The notes below the pieces were generated by a model. It made no database searches, was not told the DNA's origin, and saw only the letters and a program-made list of their open reading frames with translations. From an uncultured Pelagibacteraceae bacterium (lineage in GTDB: Bacteria; Pseudomonadota; Alphaproteobacteria; Pelagibacterales; Pelagibacteraceae): 64,000 nucleotides of DNA. Of the stretch, positions 32,488-41,590 are shown in pieces. The translations under genes were made by a program, and so were the position numbers. Each line of letters begins with the position of its first letter. Positions within the stretch are counted from its first letter, which is position 1. The DNA lies in NCBI GenBank assembly GCA_902519375.1, contig CABYJS010000001.1, positions 34,240-98,239 on the forward strand, given 5' to 3'.

Positions 32488-33222
32488 TTAATGGTGTAAA
32501 TTTAATGCATCATTTAAATAGATGCATGTTAAGATTGCAAAAACATATGCCTGAAGAAAAGCAACTAAGATCTCCAGACCAGTTAAAGCAACCGAAAAAC
32601 TCAGTGGAAGCCATCCACCGACTATTCCGAGACTTACTACAAAGCCCCCGAAAACTTTCATCATAGTGTGACCAGCCATCATGTTTGCAAAAAGCCTAAC
32701 TGACAAACTTATTGGTCGACTTAAATATGATATTATTTCAATAACTACTATCAATGGCAAAAGTACCGCTGGTACCCCACTTGGAACAAATAATTTTAAA
32801 TATCCAAAACCATGTTTAATAAATCCAACAATTGTTACTCCTATAAATATAAAAGCTGCAAGCACAAAAGTTACAATTATATGACTTGTTACAGTAAATG
32901 TGTAAGGGATCATGCCAAACATATTGCAAAAAAGCACAAACATAAATAATGAAAAAATAAATGAAAAATAAGGCTTAGCTTTTGAACCAGCGGTATCGCT
33001 AATCATTTTTGACACAAAAGAGAAACTTAGCTCAGCTAAAAGTTGGAGTTTATTAGGTAATATTGAATTTTTTTTCGAACCTAAATTAAAAATAATTAAA
33101 ATAGCTAAGGAACTAATAACCATAAACAAACTTGCGTTTGTAAATGAAATATCAAAAGCTCCTATTTTTATTTCTGGACCAATTCTATAAACTTCGAATT
33201 GTGTCATAGGGTTTGCTGCCAT
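32488..33222 (-). CDS. atpB: ATP synthase F0 subunit a
   Basis: NMFGMIPYTFTVTSHI, SLSVRLFANMMAGHTMMKV, GLEILVAFLQAYVFAILTCIYLNDA. Confidence 0.98.
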   Translation of the reverse strand: MAANPMTQFEVYRIGPEIKIGAFDISFTNASLFMVISSLAILIIFNLGSKKNSILPNKLQLLAELSFSFVSKMISDTAGSKAKPYFSFIFSLFMFVLFCNMFGMIPYTFTVTSHIIVTFVLAAFIFIGVTIVGFIKHGFGYLKLFVPSGVPAVLLPLIVVIEIISYLSRPISLSVRLFANMMAGHTMMKVFGGFVVSLGIVGGWLPLSFSVALTGLEILVAFLQAYVFAILTCIYLNDALNLHH

Positions 33223-33232
33223 AATAAGTTAT

Positions 33233-33508
33233 CTACTTTTGCATTTTTTTTGCAGATTTAATCACATTAGTTATTCCAGCAATTACCCCTACAAAAAAAA
33301 ATATTAAAATTAACCATGGTTTAGTACCAAAGGTCTTGTCTAAAATAAACCCAATAATTGTCCCTACCACTACTGCTGAGACCAGTTCGGTGCTGAGCTT
33401 AAAAGCGCTGCCAATTGGTGATGGATTTTGTTTTTTGCTATTGAGATCTCTTTTTGAGACTTTTTTTTTTGCAATCTCTAAGCGAGTTTTAAATTGATCT
33501 TTGGACAT
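33233..33508 (-). CDS. atpI: ATP synthase protein I
   Basis: Two-TM AtpI-like protein, FKLSTELVSAVVVGTIIGFILDKTFGTKPWLILIFFFVGVIAGI; upstream of atpB. Confidence 0.9.
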   Translation of the reverse strand: MSKDQFKTRLEIAKKKVSKRDLNSKKQNPSPIGSAFKLSTELVSAVVVGTIIGFILDKTFGTKPWLILIFFFVGVIAGITNVIKSAKKMQK

Positions 33509-33522
33509 TTTACTTTAAGTTT

Positions 33523-35919
33523 TTAGGCAACCATACCTTCTGCTTTTTGTAAATCAACAGCAACTAATTGACTAATCCCTTTTTCAGGCATCGAAACGCC
33601 GTAAAGTCTATTCATTTTAGACATGGTTAAAGCATGATGTGTTACAATTATAAATTTAGTATTTGTAATTTTTGTGAGCTCTTCTAACAAATTACAAAAC
33701 CTTGTAACGTTTGCATCATCTAAGGGTGCATCTACCTCATCAAGAACACATATTGGAGATGGGTTAGTTAAAAAAACAGCAAAAATTAGAGAGAGTGCCG
33801 TCAATGCTTGCTCACCACCAGATAGTAAAGTTATAGATTGAAGTCTTTTACCTGGAGGACTAACCAACATTTCTAAACCTGCTTCTAGAGGATCATCAGA
33901 GTCCACTAATTCAAGTTTAGCATTTCCACCATTAAATAGCTTTGTATACACTTCATTAAATTTTCTATTTACTCTATCAAAAGCCTCAATCAATCTTTCT
34001 CTACCTTTTTGATTCAACTCGTTGATACTATCTTTTAATTTTATTATCGCAGTAACTAAGTCTGAACGATCTTGTTCCATCTTTTTAATCTCAGTCTCAT
34101 ATTTACTCGTTTCTTCATCCGCTTTTAAATTAACTGATCCTAATTTTTCTCTTTCTTGTTTTTTTTTATCTAATAAGTCTTCTTGATTTACTGGATCTGG
34201 AAGTTCGTCTTTTCCAAACAAATTTGAATTTTCTAAAATATTATCTTCCTTTAAATCTAACTCAGAATTGATTCTGTCAACTAAATCGTTCTTACGTTTC
34301 TTGAGCCCCTCAATCGTTGCACTAGAGCTTGCTTTTCTTTCCCTGATTTGAATTGATTGTTCTTGGATTTGATTAAGTTGCATTCTAAGATTTTCTATTT
34401 TTTCATCTGTTGAATTAATAATAAATTCATTTTCCACTTTTTCTTGTTCAGAAATTCTCAAGCCTTCTGAAATTTGACCTTTTTTTTCAGCTTGTAATTT
34501 TGGCCGATTATCTAAATTTTCCAATTGCAAATTTAATTTATTTTTTCTTCCACTGAGTTCATTAACCATTTTTTCAGAATTCGATAATAGATTTTTCCAG
34601 CTCTCTATTTCTTTGTCTATAATATTTATTCTTTCTCTTCTTTTTATAGATTCTTCTTTGATATTCTGATTTTTACTATAACTGTCAGCATATTTTTCAA
34701 TAATTATTTTACAATTATCCAAAACAATTATTGCTTCCTGATTTTTTTGTAAATTTATCAATTCTTTTACTTTATCTATTTCAATTCTTAATTTATTTTT
34801 CGCATTATCCAAATCTTCATTTGAATGTTTTTCAGTCTCATAATATTTTGAATCGATTTCAATAAGTTGATTTTTTTCCTCTTTTAATCTTTTTTCATTA
34901 GAATTTGCATCAATTACTATCCCTTTTTCTCTTTCAATATCATCATCAAATGTTTTCAGAGACTTTTTTATACTTTCTATTTCATCTTGAATTCTTGTAT
35001 TTTCTTCGTCAAGACTTTGAATTTCTAAGTTTAATCTTTGTATTTTAGATAGATTTTCAATATTTTTTTCTCTTAGGGGAGTAACTTTATCTATTTCAAC
35101 TTTAATTAAATTTTCAAGCTCAGAAATTTTATTATTAAATCCACTTACCTCTCCTTCAGCTTCGGAATTAATTTCATTTTCAATTGTGATTTCTTTATCA
35201 ATTTCTAATAACTTTAAGTAATACAAACCTGCTTCAATTTTTTTTATTTCATCAGATATATTTTTATATTTCGTCGCTTCTTCAGCTTGTTTTTGAAGGT
35301 TCAATAATTGTTTTTCCTGTTGTCTCCGCAGCTCATCAGCTCTTTTAAGATTATTCTCTGCAGCACTTAGTCTTAATTCAGCCTCATGCCTCCTAACATG
35401 TAAGCCAGAAATTCCTGCAGCTTCTTCTAAAATTGCTCTTCTATCAGTTGGTTTTGCTGTAACAAGATTACCGATACGACCTTGACTAATCATTGACGGA
35501 GAGTGAGCTCCTGTAGAAAGATCAGCAAAAAACATTTGAGCATCTTTTGCTCTAACCTCTTTATCGTTAATATAAAATTTAGATCCTTTGTCCTTTTCTA
35601 TTTTTCTTCTAACATTCACTTCATTAAGGTCTCTAAATTGAATAGGACCCGCACGATTGTTATTGGAAATAGAAACAGATACTTCAGCGATATTTTTTGA
35701 AGCTTTATTAGAAGTTCCTGAAAATATTACATCTTCCATTCCAGAACCCCTCATACTTTTTGCAGACGTTTCTCCCATTACCCATCTAAGAGACTCTACA
35801 ATGTTAGATTTTCCACATCCATTTGGTCCTACAATACCTGTTAAGCCATCTTCAATTAAGAAATTAGTTTTATCAGCAAAAGATTTAAATCCGTTAAGTT
35901 GGATTTTTTTAAACTCCAT
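33523..35919 (-). CDS. smc: Chromosome segregation SMC-family ATPase, unusually short (798 aa), no visible hinge
   Basis: IQLNGFKSFADKT, GPNGCGKSNIVESLRWVMGE, signature LLSGGEQALTALSLIFAVF, Walker B PICVLDEVDAPLDDANV. Confidence 0.93.
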   Translation of the reverse strand: MEFKKIQLNGFKSFADKTNFLIEDGLTGIVGPNGCGKSNIVESLRWVMGETSAKSMRGSGMEDVIFSGTSNKASKNIAEVSVSISNNNRAGPIQFRDLNEVNVRRKIEKDKGSKFYINDKEVRAKDAQMFFADLSTGAHSPSMISQGRIGNLVTAKPTDRRAILEEAAGISGLHVRRHEAELRLSAAENNLKRADELRRQQEKQLLNLQKQAEEATKYKNISDEIKKIEAGLYYLKLLEIDKEITIENEINSEAEGEVSGFNNKISELENLIKVEIDKVTPLREKNIENLSKIQRLNLEIQSLDEENTRIQDEIESIKKSLKTFDDDIEREKGIVIDANSNEKRLKEEKNQLIEIDSKYYETEKHSNEDLDNAKNKLRIEIDKVKELINLQKNQEAIIVLDNCKIIIEKYADSYSKNQNIKEESIKRRERINIIDKEIESWKNLLSNSEKMVNELSGRKNKLNLQLENLDNRPKLQAEKKGQISEGLRISEQEKVENEFIINSTDEKIENLRMQLNQIQEQSIQIRERKASSSATIEGLKKRKNDLVDRINSELDLKEDNILENSNLFGKDELPDPVNQEDLLDKKKQEREKLGSVNLKADEETSKYETEIKKMEQDRSDLVTAIIKLKDSINELNQKGRERLIEAFDRVNRKFNEVYTKLFNGGNAKLELVDSDDPLEAGLEMLVSPPGKRLQSITLLSGGEQALTALSLIFAVFLTNPSPICVLDEVDAPLDDANVTRFCNLLEELTKITNTKFIIVTHHALTMSKMNRLYGVSMPEKGISQLVAVDLQKAEGMVA

Positions 35920-35927
35920 GAATTAAC

Positions 35928-36503
35928 TTATATCAGTTTTTCTAGTGATTTTTTTAAATTTTTGTAATTTAAAGATTTTTCAAACTTTTTTCCATTAATT
36001 ATAATCGTAGGAGTAGCATTTACTTTGAAATTTTTTGTTCCCTCGATTCGATCATTTAAAACAAAATCTTCAATTTCTTTATCATTAATGCATTTTTTAA
36101 AATCTATTTTGAAGCCTTCTTTCTCAATAAATTTTTTTAAATTATCATTTATTTCCTCTATAGTTTTTCCTTTTACCCAATCTTGTTGATTTGCATATAG
36201 ACTTTCAAGTATCTCTAAACTTTGATTGTTTTTACACTGAGCGATTTTTGAAGCGTTAAAAGCTGCAAGATCAAGAGGAAAGTGTCTAAATTCTATTTTT
36301 GCTAAACTTGTATCAATGTACTCTTTCTTAAGTAATGGATAAATATCTTTATGAAAACTTGCACAATGACTGCAAGTAAGAGATTCATAAACAATAATTG
36401 TAATTTTTGCATTTTCATTTCCTGAAACTATTCTTTCAATATCTGCATTAATATTAGTTATTGATCCAAAAAGAACAATTAAGATTATAAAAATTTTTTT
36501 CAT
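35928..36503 (-). CDS. DsbA-family thiol:disulfide oxidoreductase
   Basis: Signal peptide; ESLTCSHCASFHKDIYP (CxxC); C-terminal VNATPTIIINGKKF. Confidence 0.9.
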   Translation of the reverse strand: MKKIFIILIVLFGSITNINADIERIVSGNENAKITIIVYESLTCSHCASFHKDIYPLLKKEYIDTSLAKIEFRHFPLDLAAFNASKIAQCKNNQSLEILESLYANQQDWVKGKTIEEINDNLKKFIEKEGFKIDFKKCINDKEIEDFVLNDRIEGTKNFKVNATPTIIINGKKFEKSLNYKNLKKSLEKLI

Positions 36504-36988
36504 TTTTCTTTAAATACTTTAGTCAATTCTAGTAGCGATTTTTTAATCTTTTCATTTTTAACATCATCAATTTTTTTTTGATATTTTCTTATTGTCACAT
36601 TTTTTTGTTGAACTCTATCTTTAGAAGTAATTTCTTTTTCATCATTAAAACTAGTGAACTTAAGTTTTTCAACCACAGAATATCCAAAAAAACTATTCAT
36701 TTTATCCATTATCTCTTTTTTTGAATATTCCATATCTACTTCATTTCCTCTTTTTACCATTATCAACAAAGTACTTACCCCAAACTTATTCGAGTTTTTA
36801 AATGATTTTGGGTAACAAATTTTAAATAAGTTTTCGCCTACGATATATTTCCAATTAGTAAGAGTTTCAGAATAAATATGACCTTTTTTATTAATGACCT
36901 TTTTAATATTTTTTGGCAAAGTGTCTTTAAAAGATCTTAAGCCTTGAATGCTACCTTTTCTCTGCTTAGTATATTTTTTAAACAACAT
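36500..36988 (-). CDS. DUF721/DciA-like protein
   Basis: KKGHIYSETLTNWKYIVGENLFKICYPKSFK pattern of alphaproteobacterial DUF721; ATG at 36988. Confidence 0.7.
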   Translation of the reverse strand: MLFKKYTKQRKGSIQGLRSFKDTLPKNIKKVINKKGHIYSETLTNWKYIVGENLFKICYPKSFKNSNKFGVSTLLIMVKRGNEVDMEYSKKEIMDKMNSFFGYSVVEKLKFTSFNDEKEITSKDRVQQKNVTIRKYQKKIDDVKNEKIKKSLLELTKVFKEK

Positions 36989-37969
36989 ATGAAAGAACAA
37001 TTAGTAACAAAAAAAATTCTTAAATGGTACGATTTTAATAAAAGATCACTACCATGGCGAAAAATTGTTTCCTCCCAGAAAAGACAGTATTATACGTTAG
37101 TAAGTGAATTTATGTTGCAACAAACTCAGGTTAATACAGTAATTCCTTATTTTAAAAGGTTTATAAAAGATATTCCAGACATAAGATCTCTTTCAAAAGT
37201 ACAAGATAAAAAATTAATAAAACTTTGGGAAGGTCTCGGATATTATTCTAGAGCAAGAAATTTAAAAAAAACTGCGCAAATTGTTATTAAAAATTTTAGA
37301 GGTAAGCTACCCGACAATTTTGAAAATTTAATTTCATTACCTGGTATAGGAAATTATACTGCAAGCGCTATTTTAGCTATCGCTTTTAACAAGCCATACA
37401 TTCCATTAGACGGAAATATAGAAAGAGTCTTGAAAAGGTATCTTTATTTGAAAAAGGACAAAGAGATTAAAAAAGATAACTTAATAAAAAAAAAAATTAT
37501 ATTTGGAGTATCTTCAAGATCTAATGATTATGCACAAGCATTAATGGAGTTAGGAGCTTTAATTTGTAAACCAATCAGTCCCTTATGTTATCAATGTCCT
37601 ATATCAAATAAGTGCGAATCATTTAAAAAAAAAGATTTTAATTTAACAAAAAATATCAAAAAAAATATTGATAAGTTTTTTCTTTTAAAAGTTTACAAAA
37701 AAAAACAAAGGTATCAATTAATTAAAAATACCAAATTTAATTTTTTAAAGAATCTAATAATATTTCCTATGGAGGAAATCTCTGATCAAAAAAACTTTAA
37801 TCAAAACTTAAACTTTAAAATGTCAAACATGAATATGAATATAAAAATTCAATACTTAAAAAATAGTGGAAAATTTAATTCCTCTTTTTGGGTTGATGAA
37901 AAAAAATTAGATAAATATATTTTACCATCATTTACAAAAAAAATTGTTAAATATTTGGAAAGAAATTGA
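36989..37969 (+). CDS. mutY: A/G-specific adenine glycosylase
   Basis: WYDFNKRSLPWRK, EFMLQQTQVNTVIPYFKRF, LPGIGNYTASAILAIAF, intact Fe-S Cys motif CKPISPLCYQCPISNKC. Confidence 0.95.
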   Translation: MKEQLVTKKILKWYDFNKRSLPWRKIVSSQKRQYYTLVSEFMLQQTQVNTVIPYFKRFIKDIPDIRSLSKVQDKKLIKLWEGLGYYSRARNLKKTAQIVIKNFRGKLPDNFENLISLPGIGNYTASAILAIAFNKPYIPLDGNIERVLKRYLYLKKDKEIKKDNLIKKKIIFGVSSRSNDYAQALMELGALICKPISPLCYQCPISNKCESFKKKDFNLTKNIKKNIDKFFLLKVYKKKQRYQLIKNTKFNFLKNLIIFPMEEISDQKNFNQNLNFKMSNMNMNIKIQYLKNSGKFNSSFWVDEKKLDKYILPSFTKKIVKYLERN

Positions 37970-39114
37970 TGAAGAAAATAGCTATCATAGGAGCCGGGAT
38001 TTCTGGATTGTTTATTGCTAACTTATTTAAAAGAAATCCAAATTATCAAGTCACAATATATGAAAAAAACACCTCCATTACTTTAGAAAAGGGCTATGGT
38101 ATTCAAATATCAGCAAACTGTATTAAGTTTTTAAATGAAATTGGATTTGAAAAATTAAATAATGAAGAGAAATTTACTCCCAAAAAAATTAATTTTTACT
38201 CAAAAATAAATACTAATAAAATTTGTGAATTAAATATTTCAGACTTTAATTCAGATAAATGTAAGTACACTACTTTAAGAAGATCTACTCTTGTCAACTT
38301 TTTGAAAAGAGATTTGGAAGATGCGATAAAAACTGGTTATGATATTTCAAAAATAGATAAAGATGATAAACAAATTAGATTATTATTTGAAAACAATGAA
38401 ATTAAACAATGTGATCATTTAATTATTTCAGATGGAGTTTTTTCAAAAAGCAAAAGTCTGATTTTGAATAAAAAAATAAAACCTAAATACAATGATACTT
38501 TAGCAATTAGAGGTATTTTAAACAAAGCACCTAACAATATTGATAATCAAAATATTTCTTTATTTTTAGGTTCAGATTTTCATCATGTAATTTATCCAGT
38601 AAATCCAAGTGGAGATTTAAATTTTATAGCCATCATGAAATATAAACTTTCTATTGAGGAACAAAAAAATTACTCACAACTAAATGATAATTCTTTTATT
38701 CAGGATGTTTTAGAAAAAGTTCCACTAGAATATAAAGAATTATTAGAAAGTCTTAAAGAATTAAAAATATTCCCAGTATTTGTCAGTAATAATTTTTATA
38801 AAATAAAAACTAAAAATATTCATTTAATTGGAGACGCATTTTTTGCTCTTCCTCCATCATTTGCCCAAGGTGCATCTCAATCAATAGAGGGCGCTTATGA
38901 ATTATTTAGAAATATTGTCAATAATACAGAAAGTAATTTTTTTAAGAATAGAGTAAACAAAATAAAGATGGTTAATGTAAGATCAAAATTAAATCAGTTT
39001 GCTTTCCATTTATCTAGTCGATTAACAACTTTTATTAGAAATATCTTTTTGAAAAAATTAGTAAAAAATAGAAAATTTTTAGAGGCCTACTTAGGAAAAA
39101 TCTATAAAAATTAG
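37966..39114 (+). CDS. FAD-dependent monooxygenase (UbiH/salicylate-hydroxylase-like)
   Basis: KIAIIGAGISGLFIANLFKRN, DHLIISDGVFSKSK, HLIGDAFFALPPSFAQGASQSIEGAYEL. Confidence 0.88.
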   Translation: MMKKIAIIGAGISGLFIANLFKRNPNYQVTIYEKNTSITLEKGYGIQISANCIKFLNEIGFEKLNNEEKFTPKKINFYSKINTNKICELNISDFNSDKCKYTTLRRSTLVNFLKRDLEDAIKTGYDISKIDKDDKQIRLLFENNEIKQCDHLIISDGVFSKSKSLILNKKIKPKYNDTLAIRGILNKAPNNIDNQNISLFLGSDFHHVIYPVNPSGDLNFIAIMKYKLSIEEQKNYSQLNDNSFIQDVLEKVPLEYKELLESLKELKIFPVFVSNNFYKIKTKNIHLIGDAFFALPPSFAQGASQSIEGAYELFRNIVNNTESNFFKNRVNKIKMVNVRSKLNQFAFHLSSRLTTFIRNIFLKKLVKNRKFLEAYLGKIYKN

Positions 39115-40181
39115 GTATTATTAAACAATCTTTGTCTTAAGTGATCAATTGGAACTACTGAACCATTTAAATTGTAATGCCAATATGTCCATCCATTACA
39201 ACTATCAGTGCCTAAAATTGCAGCAGCCACTTTATGTATTGAACCCTCCGTTTGATCGTGCTTGATACTGCCATCAACCATAATTTTTGCACTAATTTTT
39301 TTCTTATTATCAAAAATAATAGTACCAGGCTTGATTATTCCTAATTCAACTAATGAACCAAAAGGTATTCTCGGTCTAGACCTATTATTTTTAAGAGCAT
39401 CTAAACAATCATCCTCAATAACTTTTGTATTTTTAAGTCTTTGCTCAGCAGCTTTAAAATAATTTTTTTCTTTTTCTATGCCATAATAATTTCTACCTAA
39501 TTTTTTAGCGACCGTTGCAGTTGTTCCAGAACCTAAAAAAGGATCTAAAATAAAATCATTTTTATTTGAAGTTGCTAATAAAATTCTATGAAGTAAAGCT
39601 TCGGGCTTTTGAGTAGAATGAACTTTTTTTCCATTCTTTTTTAATCTTTCAGTGCCATTGCAAATTGGTAAATCCCAATTAGATCTCATTTGAAGATCGT
39701 CATTTAAACATTTTAAGGATTGATAGTTAAAAGTATATTTGGATTTTTCCGATTTTGAGGCCCATATTAAAGTTTCATGAGCATTAGTAAATCTTGTTCC
39801 TCTGAAATTTGGCATTGGATTTTTTTTATTCCAAATAACATCATTCAAAATCCAAAAGTCTAAATTTTGAATTAATGTACCAACTCTAAAAATATTGTGA
39901 TAGCTGCCTATAACCCAGATTGCTCCATCTTTTTTTAAAATTCTTCTGCATTCACTCAACCAAGAATATGTAAAATCATCATATTTTTTAAAACTTTCAA
40001 ACTGATCCCATTTTTCGTTTACTGCACTAACTTTAGTTCTGTCTGGTCTAATTAATTCATTTTTTAATTGTAGGTTGTATGGCGGATCTGCAAAAATTAA
40101 ATCAAAGGATTCATTAGGAATTTTTCTTAATACCTCTAAACAGTCTGCGTTGATTAATTTGTTTTTTAGATCAAAGGTCAT
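39111..40181 (-). CDS. ccrM: Cell-cycle-regulated DNA adenine methyltransferase (GANTC-type, CcrM)
   Basis: LIFADPPYNLQL, HSTQKPEALLHRILLATSNKNDFILDPFLGSGTTATVAKKLGRNYYGIE; CcrM-type C-terminal domain with GSIHKVAAAILGTDSCNGWTYWHY. Confidence 0.95.
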   Translation of the reverse strand: MTFDLKNKLINADCLEVLRKIPNESFDLIFADPPYNLQLKNELIRPDRTKVSAVNEKWDQFESFKKYDDFTYSWLSECRRILKKDGAIWVIGSYHNIFRVGTLIQNLDFWILNDVIWNKKNPMPNFRGTRFTNAHETLIWASKSEKSKYTFNYQSLKCLNDDLQMRSNWDLPICNGTERLKKNGKKVHSTQKPEALLHRILLATSNKNDFILDPFLGSGTTATVAKKLGRNYYGIEKEKNYFKAAEQRLKNTKVIEDDCLDALKNNRSRPRIPFGSLVELGIIKPGTIIFDNKKKISAKIMVDGSIKHDQTEGSIHKVAAAILGTDSCNGWTYWHYNLNGSVVPIDHLRQRLFNNT

Positions 40182-40198
40182 TTATAAAAAAATAATTA

Positions 40199-40247
40199 GA
40201 CTCCAAAAAGATTCTAGGGTCAACCTAGGATTGAATTATTTGGATTC
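40199..40247. promoter_or_regulatory. Cluster of three GANTC sites in the ccrM leader
   Basis: GACTC 40199-40203, GATTC 40210-40214, GATTC 40243-40247, immediately upstream of ccrM start (40181). Confidence 0.55.
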
Positions 40248-40285
40248 AAATTGTGTGAAGATTTTAATGAATAACTAGATCTTGT

Positions 40286-40300
40286 GTTTCTACGTGAAAC
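40286..40300. promoter_or_regulatory. parS-like inverted repeat GTTTC-TACGT-GAAAC
   Basis: Perfect 5-bp arms flanking 5 nt; one inserted T relative to GTTTCACGTGAAAC. Confidence 0.35.
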
Positions 40301-40861
40301 CTATTTTAATTTATTAATTGGTGAAAAAGTCTTTCTATGTTGACTAGTGATACCTAAATTTTTTATAGCATTTAAATGTTGTTTAGTCCCATAACCATAA
40401 TTTTGATGCCAATTATATCCTTTAAATTTATTTCCGAGATTAGTTATCATTTTATCTCTAGCAACTTTAGCAATAATTGATGCCGCTGAGATTGATGGAA
40501 TTTTTTTATCTCCTTTGATTATTGATTTTAGATTATAATTTTTGATTTCCGGTACTGTGTTTCCATCAATTAAAACAAGAGCAGGTTTTTTTTTTAATTT
40601 TTTAATAGCTCGTTTCATAGCTAATAAACTTGCTTGAAGAATATTAATTTTTTCGATTTCTTTAATAGACGCTTTACCTATAGACCATTCTGAATTTTTT
40701 TTGATATATTTTGACAACTTCTCCCTTTTTGATTTTGTAAGACTTTTTGAGTCTTTTAATAATTTTTTATTTATAGATTTACTCAAAATTACTGCAGCAG
40801 CATAAACTGGTCCAATTAAACTTCCCCTGCCTACCTCATCAACTCCTGCAATAATCTTCAT
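40301..40861 (-). CDS. rnhB: Ribonuclease HII
   Basis: IAGVDEVGRGSLIGPVYAAAVIL, LKDSKSLTKSKRE, IKGDKKIPSISAASIIAKVARD, YGYGTKQHLNAI. Confidence 0.97.
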   Translation of the reverse strand: MKIIAGVDEVGRGSLIGPVYAAAVILSKSINKKLLKDSKSLTKSKREKLSKYIKKNSEWSIGKASIKEIEKINILQASLLAMKRAIKKLKKKPALVLIDGNTVPEIKNYNLKSIIKGDKKIPSISAASIIAKVARDKMITNLGNKFKGYNWHQNYGYGTKQHLNAIKNLGITSQHRKTFSPINKLK

Positions 40862-41580
40862 TATATCTTAATTTCCAAATCTTTAATTTTTTGTTTAATT
40901 TTCTTTAGATCCTCCCAGGAATATTTTTTATTTTCGGGAAACCTTATTAAATAAGAGGGACTTAGAGTAATCATTATAGGATAAGTTTTATTTTTTAAAA
41001 TGATCTCATTCCATATTCCTCTTTCTGTAGAAATTTTACCATTCAAATTTGTAACAGCTTCCATTGCAGTACTTCCCATTAGAACAATTATTTTTGGATT
41101 AATAATTGATATATGTTCTTTTAAAAATATCGAATAACGTTTTATTTCTCGAGAAGTTGGTTTTCTATCTTCAGGTGGTCTAAAATTAATTGAATAAGAA
41201 GCATAAACTTTATCTTTTTTTATATTAATAGCTAACAACATCCTTTCAAGAAGTGAGCCAATTTCCCCTTGAAATGAATTGCCAGTATTATCCTCTAACT
41301 CTCCTGGGGCTTCTCCGATTAACATTAAAGGACTATTGAGGTCGCCATCTCCCAAAATAAGTTTTTTTGAGTTGTCTTTTAAACTACAATTTTCAATTGA
41401 ACTAATTTTTTCACGTAGCTTATCTAACTGGTCTGATTTATTTCCATTTATCTTATCGATATTGCCTTTTGTACTTTGAAATCTATTTATAGCGTCATTA
41501 CTAAAAATAAAATTTGGCTCTATAATATCAATCAATTCTTGAACATATTTGCCATTTTGATTTAAAGTCTTTTTAGTCAT
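40861..41580 (-). CDS. Uracil-DNA glycosylase superfamily (family 4-like), Fe-S ligands not conserved
   Basis: LMLIGEAPGELEDNTGNSFQGEIGSLLERML, YSINFRPPEDRKPTSREI, TLSPSYLIRFPENKKYSWEDL. Confidence 0.85.
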   Translation of the reverse strand: MTKKTLNQNGKYVQELIDIIEPNFIFSNDAINRFQSTKGNIDKINGNKSDQLDKLREKISSIENCSLKDNSKKLILGDGDLNSPLMLIGEAPGELEDNTGNSFQGEIGSLLERMLLAINIKKDKVYASYSINFRPPEDRKPTSREIKRYSIFLKEHISIINPKIIVLMGSTAMEAVTNLNGKISTERGIWNEIILKNKTYPIMITLSPSYLIRFPENKKYSWEDLKKIKQKIKDLEIKI

Positions 41581-41590
41581 AAGATATAAA

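Noticed and set aside
32340-32666. Plus-strand 108-aa ORF across atpE/atpB
   Set aside because: Antisense to strongly conserved F0 subunits; no recognisable domain.
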